Assembly (NCBI GenBank): GCA_023362775.1 | Contig: JALMGJ010000029.1 | Coordinates: 5,925,268 to 5,989,267 of the forward strand | Direction of reading: 5' to 3' | From: Charina bottae | Taxonomy: Eukaryota > Chordata > Lepidosauria > Squamata > Charinaidae | Length of the DNA: 64,000 bases | Shown here: positions 25,422 to 34,850 of the stretch, one piece after another | Position numbering within the stretch: the stretch's first letter is position 1 | Layout of the letters: the number at the start of each line of letters is the position of its first letter | Position numbers and translations under genes: made by a program | The notes under the pieces: model-generated | What the model was told of the DNA's origin: nothing | The model's input: the letters and a program-made list of their open reading frames with translations, nothing else | The model's database searches: none

Positions 25422-25701
25422 CATAGCTTTCCAAACTGTGTGTCACAGCACATTAGTGTGTCGCAACACACAGTTTAGTGTGTCGTGAAGCGGCGGCGCG
25501 GGGGCGCGTGCGGCGGCGGCAGTGTATATGGCGGTAGCAGCAGCGCAGCGGCGCACCATCAGTGCTTCCGCGTTTTAGCAAGGCCGCCGGTGCTGCCGCT
25601 GCTGCCATACACACCGCTGCCGTGCACCCCTCCGTGCTGCCGTGCACGCCCGCGCCGCCGCCGTTGGTGTGTCGCCAACGGCAGCGGTTTGGAAAGCACT
25701 G
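25422..25701. mobile_element. hAT MITE family B, copy 3, nested in L2, 8-bp TSD
   Basis: 280 bp. Target ctttagag at 25,414-25,421 and 25,702-25,709 (perfect). Extremely CpG-rich centre (gcgcgggggcgcgtgcggcg), unlike the surrounding A/T-rich intron. Confidence 0.9.
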
Positions 25702-26639
25702 CTTTAGAGCCTTATGAAAGGCCAGCAGAGTCAGAGCTGTCCTGATCTCCAGAGGAAGAATGTTCCACAAGGTGGGCACCACAGCAGAAAAGGCACAGCT
25801 TCTAGTCCCCGCCAACTGGCATTCTTTGGCCGAAGGGACCTGCCTGACCAGATCGGATGGTAGAAACTGGGGAGAGACAGTCCCTCAAGACCAAGATGTG
25901 GTGTCTGAAGAAAGCACGTCCATCAGCCAGTGCAAACATCTGCTTTTTATAGCAGGTGGTGGTGAGGGAGCAGATCATACCTTGCCCCACTCCTCCCCAG
26001 AGCTTGGAAGCCTTCTCTCTCCTCCCCCCACCCACCTCTTGATGGATTCTTGCCTGAGTGGTGACTTTTTTCACACTCAGGATGATTGGCTTTTCCTTTC
26101 AGCTGTTCTTCACCAGCTCCACAACACTTTTGGGGGACTGCTGTAGGGCTCCAGGTTCAGGGCCAGAATCCCATGTATAACTTGCTTTTAAGTTGGTTGC
26201 CCTTGCTAAACAGCAACATTCACTGGGGTTCTGTGGTTAAGTTGAGCTCATCTCAGTTGGCTTTATGTTCAGCTGGTTGTGAAGGCAAAGGAGAGAAGAA
26301 CCACACCTGCAAAATATGTAACTTCTTGGTTCAGGGCACCGAACCCACATTGGGCTTGGCAGCTAAGAGATGTTTCACTCTCTGATCCAAACCTATATTC
26401 AGATGAGCCAAATGTAGGTATGGAAAATGTTTCATAGTTCCCAGTGTGGTTGTTACCACCTCTATCCTTGCTGTGTCAGCGTGAGATGTGGCTGGTGTGC
26501 ACGTGAATGATGGAGGTCTGGGAGAGACCCCTGCTACATTCTCCAAATAGTGAGGTCCAAGTGTAGACTCTTAGCACAACTCCTTCCCTATTCCATCAAT
26601 CCCACTCTGGAACCATTTTCCTCTTTTTATACTCATGAC

Positions 26640-26774
26640 CAGTGTTTCCCAACCTTGGCAGCTTGAAGACTTGTGGACTTCAACTCCCAGAATTCCGCAG
26701 CCAGCATTGCTGGCTGGGGAATTCTGGGAGTTGAAGTCCACACATCTTCAAGTCGCCAAGGTTGAGAAACACTG
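26640..26774. mobile_element. hAT MITE family A, copy 5, 8-bp TSD
   Basis: 135 bp, ~560 bases upstream of the FRMD4 exon. Target ctcatgac/ctcttgac at 26,632-26,639 and 26,775-26,782. Confidence 0.9.
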
Positions 26775-27333
26775 CTCTTGACTCTGGGCCTGAGGATGGG
26801 GGTGGGAGAAAGAGGATGAGTTCCAAGGAGACAACACAAGAGAAGCAGTAGGGTTGGCAGATGCCCAGCTAGGTCCTCCATTGGTGCCAACTCTTCTGGA
26901 TTGCTCCATGTACATTCACTTGTGTTCCCTCTAGGCTGCGTGCTGGAAATAATCCCAGGTTCATCGCTCTTTCCCTCTTAAGCAACAAAGACAGTGGGAG
27001 TCATGTAAGGTGGATGCCCTTGGCTTTTTCCATGAACTCCGTTCTTAGCCTGGCACATCCCCGCTTAGGGCAGAATCAAAACAGAGGCAGCATGTGCCAT
27101 GCACCAATAGCTAACAGGGCAAGTTACTTATTTATTTCCCCCTTCCAACCTTTCTTTTCTTCCGGCTCCAGTGAAAGCTTCAACAGGACTTGAAAACCCT
27201 TTGCTCCCACACAGCCTTTGGAACAGCTGAGGCTTCAGCATGTTGACAGCAATGTTTGGCAATCTTGTGAATTAAGCATCTGTTAAAACTCGCTTTTTCA
27301 TCTCCTGGGTTTTTTTTTTTTCTCCTTTCCTAG

Positions 27334-27399
27334 ATGACAGAGGGCCGCCGGTGTCAAGTGCACCTTCTCGACGACAGGAAATTGGAACTTCTCGTGCAG
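27334..27399 (+). CDS. FRMD4A: FRMD4-family coding exon (FERM domain start), probably FRMD4A
   Basis: FRMD4A/B are FERM-domain scaffold proteins at epithelial junctions and in neurons, linked to the Par3/cytohesin-ARF6 polarity pathway (family knowledge). Seen here: a run of T/C ending in CTAG just before 27,334, then an open 66-bp stretch of 22 codons starting with ATG (residues MTEGRRCQ...LELLVQ), ending in CAG followed by gtaatt, a good donor. Both boundaries fall between codons. The peptide matches my memory of the first residues of the FERM F1 lobe in FRMD4A; FRMD4B is close and cannot be excluded from 22 residues. The ATG could be an internal Met, because FRMD4 isoforms differ in their upstream first exons. 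No neighbouring exon was found within the window, which fits the very long 5' introns of this gene. Confidence 0.85.
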
Positions 27400-27762
27400 G
27401 TAATTAACCACCTCTGTATCTTTGGGGCCTTGCCAGCACTCTAAAATGCTTTTGCTCTGTGCAGCACAGTGGAAGAGATCTCTAATTTAATTAATGGAAT
27501 CTCTATTAGTCATCCCCTTACAGGATTTGATGTTTCAGGGCCATTGGTGGAAGGGGAGCTGTCAAAGAAGTCCATTGAAGTCCCACCCCTTTGCACCAGT
27601 GACGTTGCACTCATGCAAACTGAGGGCAGGACTTTGTGCGGTCATGACCCCCATCTTGAGTTTTTTATTCCTCCTCCCCCACCCCCAGACACCCATTACT
27701 CTTCCTGTGTCTGACATCTCATAATTGAGGTGGTGTAAAATATAGTGCATCAGACCCTAGGG

Positions 27763-27873
27763 CAGTGTTTCTCAACTTTGGCCACTTGAAGATGTGTGGA
27801 CTTCAACTCCCAGAATTCCCCAGCCAGCCAGTTGAAGTCCACACATCTTCAAGTGGCCAAGGTGGAGAAACTG
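27763..27873. mobile_element. hAT MITE family A, copy 6, internally deleted
   Basis: 111 bp, ~360 bases after the exon. Target ccctaggg/ccctacgg at 27,755-27,762 and 27,874-27,881. The centre of the right arm (ggaattctgggag) is missing. Confidence 0.88.
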
Positions 27874-28226
27874 CCCTACGGGGTGATAGCAAGACTGAAA
27901 GTTCTTCCACCCTGAACAATTGCCTTACGTTCAAGTCCAGGTCTTACACAGACTGCAAACCCCACAAGGCAACCCCCACTTCTGAACCGTTGCATTGAGA
28001 GAACATCACTGGGACTCGGGGTGAAAACCTGATCAATACCTTGGTATTGCTCTTACAAACCACAGAGAACCCCATTACTAAGTATGGATAGCAAACATGG
28101 GGTACCTCTATTCCAAGAAATCCATGTGATGATTATTCTTGGAGAAACAGATCTATTATGGGACTAGGGGAAGATTAGTATACTAATGAATTATGTTGGT
28201 AGATTTTTGCTACAGTTTACCATGGA

Positions 28227-28227
<1 letters not shown>

Positions 28228-28272
<45 letters not shown>
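28228..28272. repeat. (ATT)n microsatellite
   Basis: Fifteen ATT units, pure. Confidence 0.98.
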
Positions 28273-28372
28273 TTGTAAACCACTGAGTCTGAATGGAGTT
28301 GGTGACTTATACTTCCAAATTATTGTGATTATTATTATGGCCCCCTTCCTACAAAACGTCCAGAGTTTTGGC

Positions 28373-28536
28373 CAGGGGTGTCCGTAGGAAGGTAAAAAAA
28401 AGTAAAGATGGCAGCCACCACCATGCAATTGAAGCCCCACCCCTTTTTGCATTAAAAAAGGGGAGGGCTTCAATTGTACGGTTGTGGCCACCATTTTGAT
28501 TTTTTTTTTTTGACCCCCTCTCTGCAGATAACCCTG
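28373..28536. mobile_element. Family C MITE, 8-bp TSD
   Basis: 164-bp palindrome, ends caggggtgtccgtagg / ctgcagataaccctg. Target gttttggc/aatttggc at 28,365-28,372 and 28,537-28,544. Confidence 0.85.
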
Positions 28537-28904
28537 AATTTGGCCATAGGTAAGAAATTACTCAAATGCAATCTTGGCTTGTGGCTGAGAATCCAGGATA
28601 TCTCCTTGCAGAATATATTCTTGGCACACGCAATCCTTTCTTAATTTGGGCCAAAGACAGTGAAGTGCAGGCAAGGCCAACAATTGCATTGTCACTTTCC
28701 CTCCATACATTGGATCAAAGGGTGGAAAAGAATATACAATTGGTGGAGCTGTGAAAAACAATCAAATTATGATATAACAATAGTAAAGCAACCAAGGCAG
28801 GAAATTTGATCAATTGAGTTCTTTATTTTGTAAAACACATTTTTAAATATATTCATGGTTTGTGCCTTTGGTGAACAGTTTTTGGGAGGAGGTGAAGAAC
28901 ACTA

Positions 28905-29251
28905 AAAAAAGTAAAGGTAAAGGTTCCCCCTGCACATTTGTGCAGTCATGTCCGACTCTAGGGGCCGGTGCTCATCTCCGTTTGTTAGCCGAAGAGCCAG
29001 CGTTGTCCGAAGACACTTCCACGGTCATGTGGCCGCATGACACACGCGGAACGCTGTTACCTACCCACCGAAGTGGTACCTATTAATCTACTTGCATTTG
29101 CATGCTTTCGAATTGCTAGGTTGGCAAGAGCTGGGGCGAGTGCGGGAGCTCACTCCGCACGCAGGGCTAGGGATTCGAACCTCCGAACTTGCGATCTTCC
29201 GATCGACAAGCCTGGCGTCTTACCCGCTGAGCCACCACGCCCCTTTTATGT
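28905..29251 (-). mobile_element. Sauria-type tRNA SINE, 9-bp target duplication
   Basis: Antisense copy with intact head, body and tail. The direct repeat agaacacta is at 28,896-28,904 and 29,252-29,260. Confidence 0.92.
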
Positions 29252-29309
29252 AGAACACTACATAGGAGGTAATAACATGAATAATATAAAAATGATAATA
29301 ATACTAAAC

Positions 29310-29537
29310 TAGGCTGGCCATACATCCCATTTTGAACGGGACAGTCCCATTACTTTAACATTTTCCAACCATCCCGTTGTTCTGGACAAAATCTCCATTT
29401 TGTCCCATTTTTCAAGTTAGCGTGTGCGTGCTGGCGCGCCGGCCTGCCTGCATGTGTGCGCACACGCGCCTGCGTGCCAACGTGCCGGCGCGCGCGTTAG
29501 GGTCCCGTTTTTGTCTCAAGGAAATATGGTCAGCCTA
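29310..29537. mobile_element. hAT-type non-autonomous element, 228 bp, 8-bp TSD
   Basis: Ends taggctggccatac / atatggtcagccta. Perfect tactaaac at 29,302-29,309 and 29,538-29,545. The centre (29,418-29,500) is an alternating purine-pyrimidine GC run (gcgtgctggcgcgccggcct). Confidence 0.85.
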
Positions 29538-29984
29538 TACTAAACACAACCATAATGTATATTAATAAAATATTTTTCCTAAAGACTCAGGGAACTGTAT
29601 GTATGTATCTCCCAAATGAGCTGTTATTCTCTTAAGCATTTTGCCCCACTGACTCCCATAAAATCCTGAAATAGGAATAGGAAGGATTAAAAACAACTAA
29701 CACCCCCCCCCCCAAACACTGCTTGGTGTAGTTAAGGAACAGGAAATGAAGCACACATAATGCTTTAATTACAGTGAGGCATACTTGGGGTGAAGAATGT
29801 TAAGTCTCATTCTAGCAGAAAAAGGAAGAAGATGAATGGGAATCTTTTGAGCACAATTCGAGTCGCAGGAGATGCATTTCAGGATGACATTGTGATGATG
29901 ATAGTCCAGCAAGGTTCTTTCCAAACTAAAAGGAGTAGCAGTAAATAGTCTCTCTTTAAAAAAAAAGTTGGAGAAGAGCATTAA

Positions 29985-30395
29985 GTCTGTGGCTTGAATC
30001 ATGTCAACTGGATTTCTATTTTCTCAGTAGAAACGTTTCACTCCTTATCCAAGGAGCTTCTTCAGTCTGAGTAAAGTTAGTAAGGGAATCCTTAAATATG
30101 TTTCTAGGGTGGCTGTGTGACCTTGCACCTGGGGCTAGGTCATGGTTATTTTGAGATGTTATTTCTAAGTCCCTTTATCATCTAAAGGAGGATCGTTAAG
30201 ATTACCATGCTGCTGTTGAGCTTGCGAAATGGTCTTAATCTTCTTAGGCACAGAAGACAAAGCAGGAAGGAAGATAGGGGAAAGGTTGTGCCTGAGGCCC
30301 CCACCTCTATTCAAGGAAGGATTTTCCAATTTGGCATAAATGGATTCCTTGACCCCTCTCTCAAACCACCTATCTTCTCTGTCTAAAATGAAGAA
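29985..30395 (-). mobile_element. PLE family 1 tail copy, 14-bp target duplication
   Basis: A 411-bp antisense copy of the family 1 3' end, covering the last ORF codons (complement of LENPSLNRGGGLRHN) and tail. The direct repeat gagaagagcattaa lies at 29,971-29,984 and 30,396-30,409. Heavily 5'-truncated insertion. Confidence 0.92.
30023..30071 (-). ncRNA. Hammerhead-ribozyme-like motif, PLE family 1 tail copy
   Basis: Antisense CTGAAGA at 30,065-30,059, the same 7-bp stem II as at 21.9 kb but with one G-T pair, GAAAC then GTT. Confirms that the core and stem are kept between copies. Confidence 0.68.
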
Positions 30396-30409
30396 GAGAA
30401 GAGCATTAA

Positions 30410-31551
30410 ATATTTTTAATATTTACATGTTGTACGCAGCAGCCTTCCAACCTGGTGTCCATCAGAATATACTGTAGCTTCCCTATTTCCCAAGTAGCAT
30501 GGTGCCTAAGAGGTCCATACTCTGTACTCTGGAGACTTCTGGAGTACACCAACTTAGGGAAATCTGGTAGAATCCACAATGAGGTCATGCACATCAGGAT
30601 GTCATCACACATACTAAGCAAATTACATAATTCCACTCTTCCACGTGATTTCATGACTTCACTCCCCTCTCTGGATGCCCAGGGAAAGCTGTTTTACAGG
30701 CAGGTATGAACGATGGGCACATTCAGATGACAGTTTAAGTAGAAGAGGGAGAAAACAATGTCACGTTTGAGTCCCATGCATCAGAGCAGTCAATCTTGAA
30801 ATGGAGCCCTTGGAACAAATGTATATTAAATTTATTTTTATTTTTAAAAATATACAGAATGTATATGTTGCCCCAGTAAAATATTCCTTGTTTTATATGG
30901 GTTTTATTAATGCATATTAAGACTATTTCTGTGGTTCCCTTTGGCTCTACTCTGCTGGGCATTGCAGGAAAATGGAAGTTTGGGATTGGTGATAGTTTTC
31001 AAAATGGCAATATTGGGAAAGAGAGTGACCTCTATCTTCACATCATTACATTATTTATTTTAATTTTAATTGCATTAATTTTACGGCCATGTTTTATCTC
31101 CCGTTGTGATTTGTTTTACTGTTGTAAACCCCCATGCATGTTCATATAAGTAGAAAGGCACTGTGTCAATTTAATTACACCTTGGGCATTGCCTCTAGGT
31201 GTTGTCAGGGAAAAAAGGTATTCAGGAACGGTTCCAGAATATCCCCTTTCTAGCAATTAGGCCTAGTTTATGCAAAGCAGATGCAAAATAAGATTGTCCA
31301 TTCATAACTGGTGGATCGGGACGAGTCCAGGTTGAATCGATTCAGGAAACTGAATGATGTGATTTTACCTTATGATTCACTTTGGGGGAAGAGCAACGTG
31401 CAAAAATGCTTTCAAATTATCCAATTTGAATCCAATCTGATTAAGATTTAAGATGGGATTCAATAGATTTTCATTAAAAAAAATAATAATAAAGCATTGA
31501 TTTTCAACCTGCATGAGTTATCCTTTCACTTAGTACAGTATTAGCACTATG
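30410..31551. other. Intronic DNA, possible L2 tail
   Basis: 31,060-31,150 (ttactgttgtaaacccccat) may be an L2 3' remnant. The rest is unassigned. Confidence 0.4.
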
Positions 31552-31553
31552 TA

Positions 31554-31918
31554 CAGGTAGTCCTCAATTTACGACCATTCATTTAGCGACTGTTCGAAGT
31601 TACGACAGCGCTGAAAAAAAGCGATTTATGACCAGTCCTTGCACTTACGATCATCGCGGCATCCCCGCAGTCACGTGATCAAAATTCGGGCACTTGGCAA
31701 CCAGCATGTATTTACGACGGTTGCAGCATCCCGAGGTCACGTGATCGCTATTTGTGACCTTCCCAGCTGGCTTCCAACAAGCAAAATCAATGGGGAACTG
31801 CATGATTCACTTAACGACCACCGCAAAAAATGTCGTAAAATTGGGTGCGGCCACGTGATGCCTCGGTTAACAACAAATGTTCTGGTCCCTATCGTGGTTG
31901 TAAGTCGAGGACGACCTG
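31554..31918. mobile_element. TA-flanked inverted-repeat element, 365 bp
   Basis: Ends caggtagtcctcaatttacga / tcgaggacgacctg, flanked by TA on both sides (31,552-31,553, 31,919-31,920), which suggests a Tc1/mariner-type MITE. Body has two gtcacgtgatc blocks. No ORF. Confidence 0.75.
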
Positions 31919-32499
31919 TATAACCACTCCCCTTAAAACTTGCAGAGATAGATGTCTGGTCAAGCCACAACAGCATCACACACATAATGATACCATTGGG
32001 CAAATGATGGAATTACGTAATGAAGTCATTTCCCCTCTCTCACCCAAATACCTGTGTTTGCCAGGCTTGTCTTAAGTTTGATTCAGGAAAGGAATAAATA
32101 TGTTTGAGTGCAATCTAATGAGGCTATCCCCAAACCATCCAAAGCGAACGCTGGGAACTAATTGCAGCAAGAGGGTATCTGAAAATATGATTTATGCACC
32201 ATCTTTATGCAAAGTTTTGCATTTTTCTTCCTTCTTCTTTCATTTTCCTTTTTGGGAAATACGAGACAGCCTGTTTTTCAGCTTTGTTCTCTGATCCCAT
32301 TCTTTAAACTTCTGTTCGAGATATTTTGTTTATCTCAGTGCAGTTTTTAGGAAATATTTGACTGCAAGGAGTTACTCTTTCCCAGGTAGTGAGCATCTTT
32401 CCTTAATGTGGTTGGGCAGAGAATTGATTTATTCCAATCGTTTTCCTGTTTTGAAGTCTTTTTTTTATTTTTTACTTAGGCCTTTTTACATGAAAAGTT

Positions 32500-32967
32500 T
32501 GTTTGTTTGTTTGTTCGTTTGTTTATCACCACCCATCTCCATCATGGCAGACTCTGGGCAGTTTACAATCACATTATAAAAAGTTAAAAACCTATACATC
32601 TAAAATCTACTATAAAAATAAAAAATAAAAATCCAAGAGATGGTATGTTCTTAAAAAGAGGATATTACTAAGCTAACCACCCCCAGGAGGAACTATTATT
32701 TCCTTCGTTCCAGGCAAGGCGGCAGAACCAGGTCTTTAAAGACTTCCTGAAGGCCAGGAGCGAGGGTGCCCGCCTCACCTCCGGGGGCAAGATATTCCAC
32801 AGGGCGGGCGCTATCGCAGAGAAGGCACGCCTCCTGGACCCCGCTAGATGGAATTCTTTTGATGATGGGATCCGAAGCATGCCCTCCCTGCATGACCAGG
32901 TGGGGCGGGTAGATGTGATCGGGATGAGACGGTCCCTCAGATACCCAGGTCCCATGCCATGCTTCAA
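32500..32967 (-). mobile_element. L2 LINE 3' fragment with C-terminal ORF remnant
   Basis: Antisense. A GTTT repeat tail at the low end, the UTR gtaaac-type segment (accacccatctccatcatgg), then ~95 codons (GPGYLRDRLIPITSTRPTWS, ALWNILPPEVRRAP, KTWFCRLAW) equal to the L2 C-terminus at 39.7-39.95 kb. Truncated at 32,967. Confidence 0.85.
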
Positions 32968-34850
32968 AATGTTTAATAAAAAAATATAAAGTTAGGCCAC
33001 AAAGTTCCTTCTCTTTATTATCTGCCATGCATAGGGAATGTTTGATTATTTTGTGTGTGTGTGTGTATCAGCTTTCTAAACATCTGTGCAAGTGCGTGAG
33101 TTTGTTTGGAATCATAAGCATTTTAGACTGTTCCTTTTATTTTTGCCACAAACACCGGTTCTTGTTATCTGGCTGAGAATCGCTGGGTTAACAGATAAGC
33201 ATTTAAAATGCCTCTGCTGAGAACAAGAATAATGTTTCCCATGCAAAATTTTCAGCAAACCTTTTCAAAGATAGAATATCAACAACGATAAACCTAGATG
33301 TAAATGAGTCACAGGCCTAATTATTTTGCTTGTCTTTGGGTAAAGTCAAATCAGAGAAAATGGACATATTTAAATAAATCTGCAAACCCAGCAGGTTTTT
33401 TTTACTGGTGGTGTGAGCCTGCCTTCCTAATTTCCATGCATTAAATCTTAAAGAGTTCCTGTGTCATAATTCATTATTTATCTCCGTGGGGTGGGGGCAG
33501 AATAGTTGCCAGAGTGCTTAATCAGCTGTTGGGGAGATGGATGGGTACCTCCAAAAAGCCTACCAAGCTCTCCTGATGTTCGCTATCCTACTTTCAAAAT
33601 CATGAACCATCTTTCAGATCTGCTGAACGAATTTGAATGAAGCCACAATACCCAAAGATAAGATTTGTCTGTACCTGATGAGGTTTAGACCAGCAGTAAA
33701 TAACTTGTTCTACAAGATTACTTTTGCTCTGGTTCTGGAGATAATTTAGAATCCCCTTAGTTAGTGATTTATAGTATGTTAGTCATGGTTCCTAATATGT
33801 ATCCTTAGCTTAAAGTTTAATGGTGATTTTTAGTTTTTTTTAAGTGATATACGTTTTATAATTTCATAAGTTATTAATGATGTATTGGAAAACTGAAATC
33901 TCATGACATTTTAGATTCCTTGCTTCCTGGTTCATATTTTGTTTGCATTTTACTCTTTTATTCTTTTCCAGGTCTATTATCTCTCCTTGTCTATATTCTT
34001 TCTTTAAAATGTTTAATAAAAAAATAGAAAGACACTGTTACAAGAAAATGCTACCAAGAAGAATCCAATAGATTTCTGAATTTTCCTTTTTTAAAAAAAA
34101 AAATCCTCTTTTTTGCTTTTATTAACTGACTACAAAAATACACAGAAGAAAAATAAATAATGCAGAAAATTATAACAAAAGGAAATGTTAAAAAGAAGCA
34201 AAAATATACAGGCCATATATTCAGAGATCCCTAGAGATATGTAACAGTTCTGTGCAAACATTTCAGTGAATAGCAGCTGTATTTCATTATAATGATCCGT
34301 AGCTAATCTACGTCAATAAGTTATTTGTTCATATATTGCTAATAACATCAGTTCTGTAGATCACTGAAGCTGAAGCCATATTTTTATCTTTCCAGTGCTG
34401 AACAATACGTCTTAGCTACTTAATACTACAAGATTTCTGAATATTTCTTAGGGGTTTCCTGTTGTTCTGGCTGATGCATGTGCTGTTGTCCTGATTCCTG
34501 TGTAAAATGTTGGGGTGTGGACACAACTGCTTCCAAGTATTGTCTCCCACATTGTAGAGTTGTAGATCTGAGGATGAGAACATAGTGTACAGAGCCACAG
34601 AGATGACCTTGGAGAAATTGCAGCGACAGTTACAAAATATGTTTAAGCCCTGGAAATGAAGGAAGTATTAGAAAGAAACTGAGACTTGCTCCGCCTTAGC
34701 TCCCTGGAGTATAAGAGAGGGAGGGAAAAACACAGGCTTTCAGGATTCTCTTACTACATCCTGTATAAATAAAGTAAACTCCATTCATTCTTAGGTCTGT
34801 TTCCTGACCTAGTCATTCTCCAAAACCTGACACATAGACCAAGAGACAAT
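32968..34850. other. Intronic DNA, repeat-poor
   Basis: A (GT)n stretch at 33,049-33,066. 33,100-33,480 looks repeat-free and could hold a conserved element. No exon recognised. Confidence 0.45.

Larger units (their letters stand above)
25187..25990 (-). mobile_element. Old L2 LINE 3' fragment split by a hAT MITE
   Basis: Antisense. An (ATTC)n tail at 25,191-25,227, UTR with gtgactctgggcagtgaaca, coding remnants (complement of gttctgtgcccgg, then the WNILP-like segment at about 25,740-25,800), interrupted at 25,422-25,701 by MITE B3. Diverged and frame-broken. Confidence 0.75.
1..27333 (+). other. FRMD4A: FRMD4 upstream intron (inferred, at least 27.3 kb)
   Basis: Everything before the exon at 27,334 is read as intron or 5' flank of the same gene. 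I found no second exon with credible splice sites and a recognisable peptide. It is filled by the SINEs, LINE pieces, a PLE and MITEs listed separately. An unrecognised short alternative first exon cannot be ruled out. Confidence 0.55.
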
